From: a virus
Strand: one strand, 5' to 3'
IMG/VR virus record: IMGVR_UViG_3300042889_001164
Location: 1 to 20,051 of that record
DNA length: 20,051 nt
How positions within the stretch are numbered: position 1 is the first letter of the stretch; every line of letters begins with the position of its first letter. The translations under genes and the position numbers were made by a program. The notes under the pieces are model-generated. The model worked only from the letters and a program-made list of their open reading frames with translations. It had not been told where the DNA came from and searched no databases. Positions 1 to 4,774 of this stretch are shown here, piece after piece.

Positions 1-318
1 TACGGAAATAGACAATTTCAAAAGACTGAACAATCAGTTAAACAACAGAAACAAGAAGAACGAAAGAAGAAGTTAATAGGTCAAATTATACCTCACAACG
101 GACATTCAATCTTTAAAATAAATGAAGAAACATTAGAAATTTCAGAACCTAAATATATTAAAAAGGCTTGGATATTTAATGGAGAAAACAAACCAGAAGT
201 ATTAGTAGAAAAAGGTTTCTTTTATGTTTCAGCACTTAACGAAAAGAATGCTTTAAAGAAATATAATCAAGGTCGTAATGGTTCAAAAGATATTTCAGAC
301 GCACCTCTCTCGTTATAA
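1..318 (+). CDS. Unknown protein, C-terminal part (5' end outside window)
   Basis: An open frame enters at base 1 and stops at TAA 316-318, giving 105 residues of a longer protein. The first 25 residues are rich in Gln, Lys and Glu (QKQEERKKK) and look like a charged linker or short coiled coil. The rest mixes beta-type and charged segments (IIPHNGHSIFKINEETLEI, then KAWIFNGENKPEVLVEKGFF). I recognise no family. The stop codon forms the first bases of a repeat that recurs after the next gene. It precedes the 376-639 gene on the same strand and could share its transcript. Function unknown. Confidence 0.6.
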   Translation, partial: YGNRQFQKTEQSVKQQKQEERKKKLIGQIIPHNGHSIFKINEETLEISEPKYIKKAWIFNGENKPEVLVEKGFFYVSALNEKNALKKYNQGRNGSKDISDAPLSL

Positions 319-345
319 TTGGTGCTAACGGAAAACGGCTACTCG
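316..345 (+). repeat. Post-stop direct repeat, copy 1
   Basis: The segment TAATTGGTGCTAAC, then GGAAAA, then CGGCTACTCG begins at the stop codon of the upstream gene. It matches 637-663, which begins at the stop codon of the next gene (TAATTGTTGCTAAC, then TAG, then CTGCTACCCG). The two copies bracket the small gene at 376-639. They differ by a few substitutions and a short gap. Role unknown; they could be relics of gene duplication or recombination, or RNA 3'-end elements. Confidence 0.45.
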
Positions 346-375
346 TCAGATTTTTTAACGACTAAATAATATAAA

Positions 376-639
376 ATGACACCAGAAGAATTTTTACAAC
401 AACTGAATCCTCATAGTAGGGTATTTGATTTAAGTATTGACTATAAATACACAGAAGAACAATTAGTGCTATTCGCTAAATTATACCACGAAAGCGAGTT
501 AAAAAAATTGCGAGTAACCGATGTTAGCAACCGAAGGGAACTGTTAATTGCCTTTATGGAAAGCTTAACAACAGAGGACTTAACTCAAATTGAAATTGCA
601 GAATTTGATAATGTTGCGAATAAATTTTTAGGCAATTAA
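376..639 (+). CDS. Small acidic hypothetical protein (87 aa)
   Basis: Starts MTPEEFLQQLNPHSRVFD and ends NKFLGN. It is acidic and probably mostly helical (YTEEQLVLFAKLYHESELKKL; ELLIAFMESLTTEDL), without signal peptide, membrane segment or recognisable domain. The ATG at 376 is the first in frame after the upstream stop, preceded by the A/T-rich sequence usual for Bacteroidota starts. A related repeat precedes and follows the gene, and a strong hairpin terminator lies 60 bp downstream, so it ends a transcription unit. Function unknown; by position an accessory phage gene. Confidence 0.6.
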   Translation: MTPEEFLQQLNPHSRVFDLSIDYKYTEEQLVLFAKLYHESELKKLRVTDVSNRRELLIAFMESLTTEDLTQIEIAEFDNVANKFLGN

Positions 640-663
640 TTGTTGCTAACTAGCTGCTACCCG
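637..663 (+). repeat. Post-stop direct repeat, copy 2
   Basis: Imperfect copy of 316-345, again starting at the stop codon of the preceding gene. It contains the short palindrome GCTA-AC-TAGC, which copy 1 lacks. It lies upstream of the terminator at 698-730. Confidence 0.45.
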
Positions 664-697
664 AACAATAGCGTATAAATGTTGTATATCCGATATA

Positions 698-730
698 AAT
701 TAACTATCTAAATCTAGGTAGTTAATTTTT
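698..730 (+). terminator. Rho-independent terminator
   Basis: AATTAACTATCTA (698-710) pairs with TAGGTAGTTAATT (715-727), with one G-U pair and a 4-nt loop AATC, and the 3' arm merges into ATTTTT. It closes the first transcription unit and insulates it from the promoter at 757-786. Confidence 0.8.
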
Positions 731-756
731 ATTTTACATTTATTTTAAATAAACGC

Positions 757-786
757 TTGTATATTAAAGATAAATGTATATATTTG
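757..786 (+). promoter_or_regulatory. Bacteroidota-type promoter for the early gene cluster
   Basis: TTG (757-759), a 19-nt spacer and TATATTTG (779-786) match the primary sigma (SigA-type) consensus of Bacteroidota, TTTG-N19-TAnnTTTG. Transcription should begin near 792, about 30 nt before the first ATG at 823. The placement between a terminator and a run of co-directional genes supports it. Confidence 0.85.
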
Positions 787-822
787 TAAAAGAAAACGAA
801 ACAATTACTAAAAACAATTATT

Positions 823-978
823 ATGAAAGCAATTAAAATCAGTAAGACAGTATTTCCAAAGGATAAACCTTCAAACTTCAACGAATGGAGCGCATACTTC
901 TTCGGAATGTACGCAACGGAAATGGCAAAAGTGAAAATAGGATGGGATAAAAATAGTTACACACCAAAAAACAAATAA
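823..978 (+). CDS. Small hypothetical early protein (51 aa)
   Basis: Reads MKAIKISKTVFPKDKPSNF to TAA at 976-978. It is basic, with aromatic residues in the middle (NEWSAYFFGMYATEMAKVKIGW). It is the first gene after the strong promoter, with an A-rich upstream stretch (AAAAACAATTATT) typical of Bacteroidota initiation sites. The next gene starts 3 nt after its stop. No known domain. It is probably expressed early, where small phage proteins often target host functions; that role is inferred from position only. Confidence 0.6.
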   Translation: MKAIKISKTVFPKDKPSNFNEWSAYFFGMYATEMAKVKIGWDKNSYTPKNK

Positions 979-981
979 GTT

Positions 982-1203
982 ATGAAAACGAATTTAGATT
1001 TAGCAACGAAATTACACTACGAATTGAACTTAGATAATTTTTTCAATGTAGACATCACAAAAACGAAAGTATCAATATTAGGATATTACAACTTAGAAAT
1101 GGAAGTGTTATTATTCTCAAAAGGTTATCAAGTTCAATGGAATGACTTCTATAAGAACTACAGGTTTGAAAGCGAAAACATTACTATTGCTTTAACATTA
1201 TGA
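982..1203 (+). CDS. Small hypothetical early protein (73 aa)
   Basis: Starts MKTNLDLATKLHYELNLDNF and ends ENITIALTL. Predicted mixed alpha/beta, with a central ILGYYNLEMEVLLFSKGYQV and several aromatic residues; no signal peptide or zinc motif. Its stop overlaps the ATG of the zinc-finger gene at 1200 by 4 nt, indicating translational coupling. Function unknown. Confidence 0.65.
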   Translation: MKTNLDLATKLHYELNLDNFFNVDITKTKVSILGYYNLEMEVLLFSKGYQVQWNDFYKNYRFESENITIALTL

Positions 1204-1490
1204 CTAAGCGAGAATGTAAACAATGTAACGTGTCGAAGTATTTGAATCACGTTAACTATAAAGAGCAAAAAGGATGGTTTACACGGATATGCAGAACGTG
1301 TTTAAATGCAAATGCTAGGGCTAAGAGCATAGAGTTAATTAAAGAAAACTTCTATGGCTTTACACCAGAAGAACATTACATTAAACGAGCGGTTATAGGT
1401 CATAAAGATGAGCCTTATTACAAAGGTGAAGATATTGAATATAAAGCACCAACATACGCAGAAATACTTAGAGAATATGCAGAAAATTAA
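1200..1490 (+). CDS. Small zinc-ribbon protein (96 aa)
   Basis: Two CxxC pairs form a probable zinc ribbon: CKQC at residues 6-9 and CRTC at 31-34, followed by LNANARAK. This resembles the short zinc-binding head found in many phage proteins and in some HNH/endonuclease VII-like proteins. No HNH catalytic motif follows. The C-terminal part (FYGFTPEEHY to YAEILREYAEN) is charged and helical. The start at 1200 overlaps the previous stop by 4 nt. A nucleic-acid-binding role is inferred from the ribbon; no enzymatic activity can be claimed. Confidence 0.7.
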   Translation: MTKRECKQCNVSKYLNHVNYKEQKGWFTRICRTCLNANARAKSIELIKENFYGFTPEEHYIKRAVIGHKDEPYYKGEDIEYKAPTYAEILREYAEN

Positions 1491-1590
1491 AATTGACAAA
1501 ACAACTTACTATATTCACTACGAAACACTTGAATATTATTTAGTAAGCTTAAAAAAAGATAGTTCAAAATTTAAAATAGATAAAAAATGA
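1477..1590 (+). CDS. Very small hypothetical protein (37 aa)
   Basis: The open frame extends upstream to 1408, but the ATG at 1477 (MQKIKIDKTTYYIHYETLEY) is preferred because it overlaps the upstream gene by 14 nt rather than 83. Lys- and Tyr-rich with no recognisable motif. Its TGA (1588-1590) overlaps the next ATG (1587). The tight stop/start packing on both sides argues that it is translated, though its size leaves doubt. Confidence 0.45.
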   Translation: MQKIKIDKTTYYIHYETLEYYLVSLKKDSSKFKIDKK

Positions 1591-1736
1591 CAGCAGTAGA
1601 ATGGTTAATGGAAATGAACATTAAACAAAATGGAATAATAACAGCAGCTGATTATCATACAGCCAAAGCAATGGAAAAGCAACAGATTGAAGATGCTTTT
1701 AAAACAGGACAAGAATCAAATTATAGATTAAGTTAA
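1587..1736 (+). CDS. Small conserved phage-type protein (49 aa)
   Basis: Starts MTAVEWLMEMN and contains ADYHTAKAMEKQQIEDAF. The pattern TAVEWL ... AKxMEKQQIxDAF is one I recognise from short uncharacterised proteins common in Bacteroidota phages and prophages, placed here from memory without a search. Predicted helical. The ATG overlaps the upstream stop (ATGA). Function unknown. Confidence 0.65.
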   Translation: MTAVEWLMEMNIKQNGIITAADYHTAKAMEKQQIEDAFKTGQESNYRLS

Positions 1737-1747
1737 AAAATAACATT

Positions 1748-1933
1748 ATGAAAAGAAATATATCAGGAATATTTATATTCGAGGACAAAGAACCTACTTG
1801 TTTTGAAGAATGTAGAGTTGAAACACAAGACAAATGGCTAGAAAATTTAGATAAACAAATGTTAATCGGTTTAGCCAAAAAATTAGCCGAAACAATAAAC
1901 GATATTGCAAACCAATTTAATCTACAAGCATGA
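1748..1933 (+). CDS. Small acidic hypothetical protein (61 aa)
   Basis: Starts MKRNISGIFIFEDKEPTCF and ends in a helical tail (LIGLAKKLAETINDIANQF). Two Cys at residues 18 and 22 are not arranged like a full zinc site. It follows a short AT-rich gap of 11 nt and overlaps the next gene's ATG by 4 nt (1930-1933). No family recognised. Confidence 0.6.
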   Translation: MKRNISGIFIFEDKEPTCFEECRVETQDKWLENLDKQMLIGLAKKLAETINDIANQFNLQA

Positions 1934-2250
1934 ATAAGAAACTAATAGCTAAGCAGCAAAGGGAAGCAAGGAATAAAGAATTTGCTAATAATAAAGACTA
2001 TTATGAAAGTTTAATCGGTATAGTTGTAACTTGGACACCTTTATTCATAGAATACTTTGAGGAGCTTAATAGTGTTATGCCGGAGTTCTTTACAAACGAT
2101 GTGATTAAAGTACTAGAACGCAACGCAAATAGCTTGTATTGGAAGAACTCGAGCGAAGATAAAGCAGAATTAGCTCAGGAACACGTAGACAATTTAAAAG
2201 AGTTTAGAGCAATTACAGAAGAAACATTTAAACTAAAAGAAAAAAGATAA
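1930..2250 (+). CDS. Hypothetical helical protein (106 aa)
   Basis: Starts MNKKLIAKQQREARNKEF and is strongly charged. Its middle (WTPLFIEYFEELNSVMPEFF) is amphipathic and the C-terminus is helical (EEFRAITEETFKLKEKR-like charge pattern). It overlaps both neighbours (4 nt upstream, 1 nt downstream). No catalytic or binding motif is visible; function unknown. Confidence 0.65.
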   Translation: MNKKLIAKQQREARNKEFANNKDYYESLIGIVVTWTPLFIEYFEELNSVMPEFFTNDVIKVLERNANSLYWKNSSEDKAELAQEHVDNLKEFRAITEETFKLKEKR

Positions 2251-2573
2251 TGGATAAACGAGAGTTAAGGATAGGTAATTACGTTAATATATTTGATGTA
2301 AAAAATAAATTTGAATTAATGGATTTTAGTTTTGAAAGTGATTTTATTAACCCAATTGAAATAACAGATGAAATTTTATTAGAATTAGGATTTGAAAAAA
2401 TAAATAACGACTATTATCAAACTAGAAATTCAGAATTAAAATTACATTGGACTATAAATAAAAATAAAATGATACCGGAATTTCAGGAAAAAAGATTAGT
2501 TACTGGATATGATTTTAAATACGTTCATCAGCTACAAAATTTATATTATTCACTTACAAATATAGAATTATAA
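2250..2573 (+). CDS. Conserved phage hypothetical protein, RIGNYV/VHQLQNLY type (107 aa)
   Basis: The ends carry the family marks: ELRIGNYV near the N-terminus and YVHQLQNLYYSLTNIEL at the C-terminus, with EITDEILLELGFEK between. I recognise this as a widespread uncharacterised small protein of Bacteroidota phages. The protein encoded at 9276-9632 in this window is a paralogue (ELRIGNLV, LSKETLLNLGY, FVHQLQNLHFSLYHEQL). Starts at 2250 by TAATG overlap with the preceding gene. No function known. Confidence 0.75.
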   Translation: MDKRELRIGNYVNIFDVKNKFELMDFSFESDFINPIEITDEILLELGFEKINNDYYQTRNSELKLHWTINKNKMIPEFQEKRLVTGYDFKYVHQLQNLYYSLTNIEL

Positions 2574-2794
2574 TGGAAAAAGATTTAAAATACGAAAATT
2601 TTGTTAAAAGAGCTACTCTAATGACAAATAAACATAGGAAAGTATATTTAGCTAAGAAGAACTTTAATACGTTGTTCTGTAAATTGTATAACACTAGAGC
2701 GAAAGTAGTCTTAAAACACTCTAAAAGGTTGTATTTTGGCTATCCATTGAGTAATTATAATAAACAATATATACAAGATGAGTGTATTAATTAA
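2573..2794 (+). CDS. Small basic hypothetical protein (73 aa)
   Basis: Starts MEKDLKYENFVKRATLM and is markedly basic (HRKVYLAKKNF; TRAKVVLKHSKRLYFGY), which would fit nucleic-acid or ribosome binding, but no domain can be named. It overlaps the preceding stop by 1 nt and the next gene by 17 nt. Confidence 0.6.
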   Translation: MEKDLKYENFVKRATLMTNKHRKVYLAKKNFNTLFCKLYNTRAKVVLKHSKRLYFGYPLSNYNKQYIQDECIN

Positions 2795-2918
2795 CAACGA
2801 ATGGTATCGAATACTAAGAATTGAAGGAAGCCTTGCGTTAGTTCAGTTTGAAAGTGGCAATATAGTATGGAATATAAAAGGGTTAGAAACTAAAAGAGAT
2901 TTATTACCTTTACACTAA
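2778..2918 (+). CDS. Very small hypothetical protein (46 aa)
   Basis: Reads MSVLINNEWYRILRIEGSLA to TAA 2916-2918. The alternating hydrophobic pattern (WYRILRIEGSLALVQFESGNIVW) suggests a small beta-barrel-like or SH3-like fold, which is inference only. It is the last gene before the terminator at 2952-2980 and overlaps the previous gene by 17 nt. Confidence 0.55.
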   Translation: MSVLINNEWYRILRIEGSLALVQFESGNIVWNIKGLETKRDLLPLH

Positions 2919-2951
2919 CAGTAATTGATTTATACGTCAATTCATTATTTT

Positions 2952-2980
2952 AACCTCGTTATTAGTAGCGAGGTTTTTTA
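2952..2980 (+). terminator. Rho-independent terminator of the early cluster
   Basis: AACCTCG (2952-2958) pairs with CGAGGTT (2969-2975), with a 10-nt loop and a T-run through 2979. It closes the unit begun at the 757-786 promoter, giving an early operon of about 2.2 kb. Confidence 0.85.
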
Positions 2981-2993
2981 TTACCTTTACTTT

Positions 2994-3185
2994 ATGAAAT
3001 ACCTTTTAATTTTACTACTATTTTCCTGCTCAACTTTGCCAATTCATCAAGCGAATCTAATCCAACAACAAAAATCAATGCTACAATTTGACCAAAAAAG
3101 TAGGAACGAGCAGCAGAAAATTCGAGATAGTAGAAAAAAAAGAGTGAAAGTTAAAAAGCTACATAAAAAACGAAAGATAGTGTAA
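2994..3185 (+). CDS. Small predicted lipoprotein (63 aa)
   Basis: The ATG at 2994 (MKYLLILLLFSCSTLPIHQA) gives a short N-terminal hydrophobic segment ending in a lipobox-like LFSC with Cys12. An in-frame start at 2925 is rejected because it lies upstream of the terminator hairpin and would spoil the signal peptide. After the Cys the protein is Gln-rich, then highly basic (KKRVKVKKLHKKRK) to the end. It is predicted to be lipid-anchored with a basic tail. A weak -7-like TACCTTTA at 2982-2989 leaves almost no 5' leader. Phage lipoproteins can act in superinfection exclusion or cor-like receptor blocking; here that is only a possibility. Confidence 0.6.
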   Translation: MKYLLILLLFSCSTLPIHQANLIQQQKSMLQFDQKSRNEQQKIRDSRKKRVKVKKLHKKRKIV

Positions 3186-3422
3186 ACTTTTGTAAATAGT
3201 GTAACCCTAAAAAGACTTAAATAGTTGATTATCAATGTAACATTGTAAAGTGTAAAGTGTAAGTTTACAGTAGACATTAATATTATTATTTATATAATTT
3301 TCAAAAATCAAGTGTAAAGTGTAAAGTTTACACTTTTTATATAAAAACTCAATGTTTATAAGGGTTTGAAGGTGTAAAGTAGTGTAAGATTGCTTTACAC
3401 TTTTATATAAAACTTTACACTT
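3179..3422 (+). repeat. GTGTAAA repeat cluster, possible origin iterons or operator array
   Basis: GTGTAA occurs eight times on this strand (starting at 3180, 3199, 3250, 3257, 3312, 3319, 3372 and 3382). TTACAC occurs three times (3328, 3395, 3415). Several copies are in tandem at 7-nt spacing. A perfect palindrome at 3317-3335 joins AAGTGTAAA and TTTACACTT through one G. AT-rich stretches separate the groups. The cluster fills the gene-free space upstream of the 3457-3489 promoter and the replication genes. By analogy with iteron origins or multi-site operators it probably binds a phage replication or regulatory protein; which one cannot be told. Confidence 0.7.
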
Positions 3423-3456
3423 AATGTTATTTAGAATGAATATAAATAACAAATAA

Positions 3457-3489
3457 TTTTTGTAGATTAGAAAATAATGTTTATATTTG
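3457..3489 (+). promoter_or_regulatory. Bacteroidota-type promoter for the replication/structural operon
   Basis: TTTTTG (3457-3462), a 19-nt spacer and TATATTTG (3482-3489) match the Bacteroidota consensus. The -7 region closely resembles that at 779-786. Transcription should start near 3495, directly at the structured leader. The GTGTAAA cluster ends 35 bp upstream, in a position to regulate it. Confidence 0.85.
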
Positions 3490-3499
3490 TAATAGTGTT

Positions 3500-3580
3500 G
3501 GCAAGGCACGATTAAGAAATTAAAACAATTCCTATTAAGACAGTAGAGACCTTGCCCTCGAAATCTTAATAGGTTTTTTT
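3500..3580 (+). ncRNA. Structured leader RNA with pseudoknot potential
   Basis: Two complementary pairs interleave: GGCAAGG (3500-3506) with CCTTGCC (3550-3556), and CCTATTAAGA (3531-3540) with TCTTAATAGG (3564-3573). The order A-B-A'-B' permits an H-type pseudoknot with stems of 7 and 10 bp. A second ATTAAGA at 3511-3517 can pair with 3564-3570 instead, which would break the terminator stem. The RNA could be a cis-acting attenuator or antiterminator, or a small RNA of about 85 nt released by termination. I do not recognise it as a known RNA family. Confidence 0.65.
3531..3580 (+). terminator. Terminator/attenuator between promoter and first gene
   Basis: A perfect 10-bp stem (3531-3540 with 3564-3573) is followed at once by seven T (3574-3580). 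It lies downstream of the promoter at 3457-3489 and ends 4 nt before the ATG at 3585, so termination here would silence the whole downstream operon. The 23-nt loop contains the CCTTGCC strand of the second helix. Confidence 0.75.
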
Positions 3581-3584
3581 ATTT

Positions 3585-4103
3585 ATGGTAGTGAAAGAAA
3601 TTTCAGAAGAAACATTGCAGAAGGTAAAGAGTTTACCTCGTATTGATTTTAATGCTTTTATAGAGCTGGTAAATCAAAAACAAGTTAGAAAACTTGTTAA
3701 GTTTAAAAAACCCAAGACAATTTTTTACGATGAAGAAAGTAAAGTATTTCTATACTTAAATCCTTTTCATAAGGAATTAAATAGATGTGGTTATTTTTAT
3801 GGTGATGAGATGGTAACATTAAAAGAGTTATCAAATGCACTTGAGGATGCTTTTTGGGATTGGGACATTAATAAACATATCAAAAAGTTAAGATCATTAT
3901 TATCTGTAAAGCATAGAGTAGATTTTACTAAAGATTATTTCATTAGATTTAATTTTGAACTTGATGATCCTTGCACTAGAGAATATTACAGAAGTCAATA
4001 TTATTACCATTATTTTGGTAGATTTTATGATGCGGTAATAAAAGAAAATACACAAGAAGAAATCGAAGAATTAATAAATCAAATTTTAATCGAAAGAAAT
4101 TAA
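3585..4103 (+). CDS. Hypothetical protein, first gene of the replication operon (172 aa)
   Basis: Starts MVVKEISEETLQKVKSLPRI only 4 nt after the attenuator T-run. No other in-frame ATG occurs before residue 76, so the start seems fixed. The middle contains KPKTIFYDEESKVFLYLNPF, and a Tyr-rich stretch follows (REYYRSQYYYHYFGRFYDAV). The C-terminus is acidic and helical (TQEEIEELINQILIERN). I recognise no domain. Being first in the operon next to the repeat cluster, it is a candidate regulator or origin-binding protein, by position only. Confidence 0.65.
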   Translation: MVVKEISEETLQKVKSLPRIDFNAFIELVNQKQVRKLVKFKKPKTIFYDEESKVFLYLNPFHKELNRCGYFYGDEMVTLKELSNALEDAFWDWDINKHIKKLRSLLSVKHRVDFTKDYFIRFNFELDDPCTREYYRSQYYYHYFGRFYDAVIKENTQEEIEELINQILIERN

Positions 4104-4105
4104 TT

Positions 4106-4429
4106 ATGAAAACGAAAAAAGATTATATAAAAAAATGGTGTGAGTTAGCACTTAAAGAAGTTAATAATATAAATCAATCAGCTCCTTCGAGTTATGGGTT
4201 AAAACACTATTGTGAAGATTCTATAGGTGAATATGTTTCTAATAATGAAATAATTCAAGTTATGGAAGAATTAGGTTATAACAGTAAAAAGTATTATAAT
4301 ATAAATTATAATTACAATATATCTAAAATAATTAATAAAGTTGTTTTTAGCAAAAGATTAGGTGATCAATATCAACATAATTGCAGAAAATTTAATAAAA
4401 GAAGTTTAATTATTAATTGTGAGATATGA
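4106..4429 (+). CDS. Conserved small phage protein, SSYGLKH type (107 aa)
   Basis: Contains SAPSSYGLKHYCEDSIGEYVSNNEIIQVM followed by a C-terminal basic, Asn/Tyr-rich part. Expressed as motifs: SSYGLKH at residues 28-34, then GEYVSNNEFI-like and an EELGY segment. I recognise this layout from uncharacterised proteins of Bacteroidota phages and mobile elements; the assignment is from memory. It follows the 172-aa gene by 2 nt and overlaps the lipoprotein gene by 4 nt. Function unknown. Confidence 0.65.
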   Translation: MKTKKDYIKKWCELALKEVNNINQSAPSSYGLKHYCEDSIGEYVSNNEIIQVMEELGYNSKKYYNINYNYNISKIINKVVFSKRLGDQYQHNCRKFNKRSLIINCEI

Positions 4430-4605
4430 GTAATTTAAAACAAAAAATAGCAGTAGCAATATTATTAACAACTTTATCTAGTTGTTATAAGAAAGAAACC
4501 AAACCAATGGTTTTAAAAAATGTAGCGTATACATTTGAAACAACAGTTTTTAATGATGGAAGAACTTCAACAGTAGTAAATAATCCAAAAGTAAATAATA
4601 ATTAA
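4426..4605 (+). CDS. Small predicted lipoprotein (59 aa)
   Basis: Starts MSNLKQKIAVAILLTTLSSC, a positively charged n-region, a hydrophobic core and a lipobox LSSC with Cys20. The mature part is short and polar (YKKETKPMVLKNVAYTFETT, ending VNNPKVNNN). Lipid anchoring to the host membrane is therefore likely. The ATG overlaps the preceding stop (ATGA). It is the second lipoprotein in the window and the only exported protein of the replication module. Possible roles are superinfection exclusion or an effect on the envelope; neither is shown by the sequence. Confidence 0.65.
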   Translation: MSNLKQKIAVAILLTTLSSCYKKETKPMVLKNVAYTFETTVFNDGRTSTVVNNPKVNNN

Positions 4606-4606
4606 G

Positions 4607-4774
4607 ATGAGTGAAGAAAAAATTGCTATTTACACATTTGTTTTTACAAATAGTGGTATTAGTTTAGAAAGTCCTTTAATAATTGGGATAGGTCAAACAT
4701 TTGAATACTGGGGTTTAATGTGGAAAGTAACAAGTGATTTAGGTGATAATAATCTAATTTGTGAGAAAATATGA
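4607..4774 (+). CDS. Small hypothetical protein (55 aa)
   Basis: Starts MSEEKIAIYTFVFTNSGISL and ends SDLGDNNLICEKI. The pattern is mostly beta (IAIYTFVFT, LIIGIGQTFEYWGLMWKV). The ATG at 4607 lies 1 nt after the lipoprotein stop, and the TGA overlaps the primase ATG at 4771. No domain recognised. Confidence 0.6.
   Translation: MSEEKIAIYTFVFTNSGISLESPLIIGIGQTFEYWGLMWKVTSDLGDNNLICEKI

Noticed and set aside
316-663. Integron attC sites
   Set aside because: No RYYYAAC/GTTRRRY core pairs and no imperfect long palindrome; the first copy does not fold well.
1408-1476. Longer version of the 37-aa gene
   Set aside because: It would overlap the zinc-ribbon gene by 83 nt; the ATG at 1477 fits the operon's usual small overlaps.
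2925-2993. Upstream start for the 2994 lipoprotein gene
   Set aside because: This segment contains the terminator hairpin, and the 23 extra residues would bury the signal peptide.
3179-3422. CRISPR array
   Set aside because: Repeats are 7-9 bp, irregularly spaced and in both orientations, with no unique spacers of constant length.
3047-3509. Two overlapping minus-strand open frames across the repeat cluster
   Set aside because: Their composition (runs of Phe, Leu, Tyr, Asn) reflects AT-rich repeats read backwards; no minus-strand promoter was seen and they oppose the surrounding genes.
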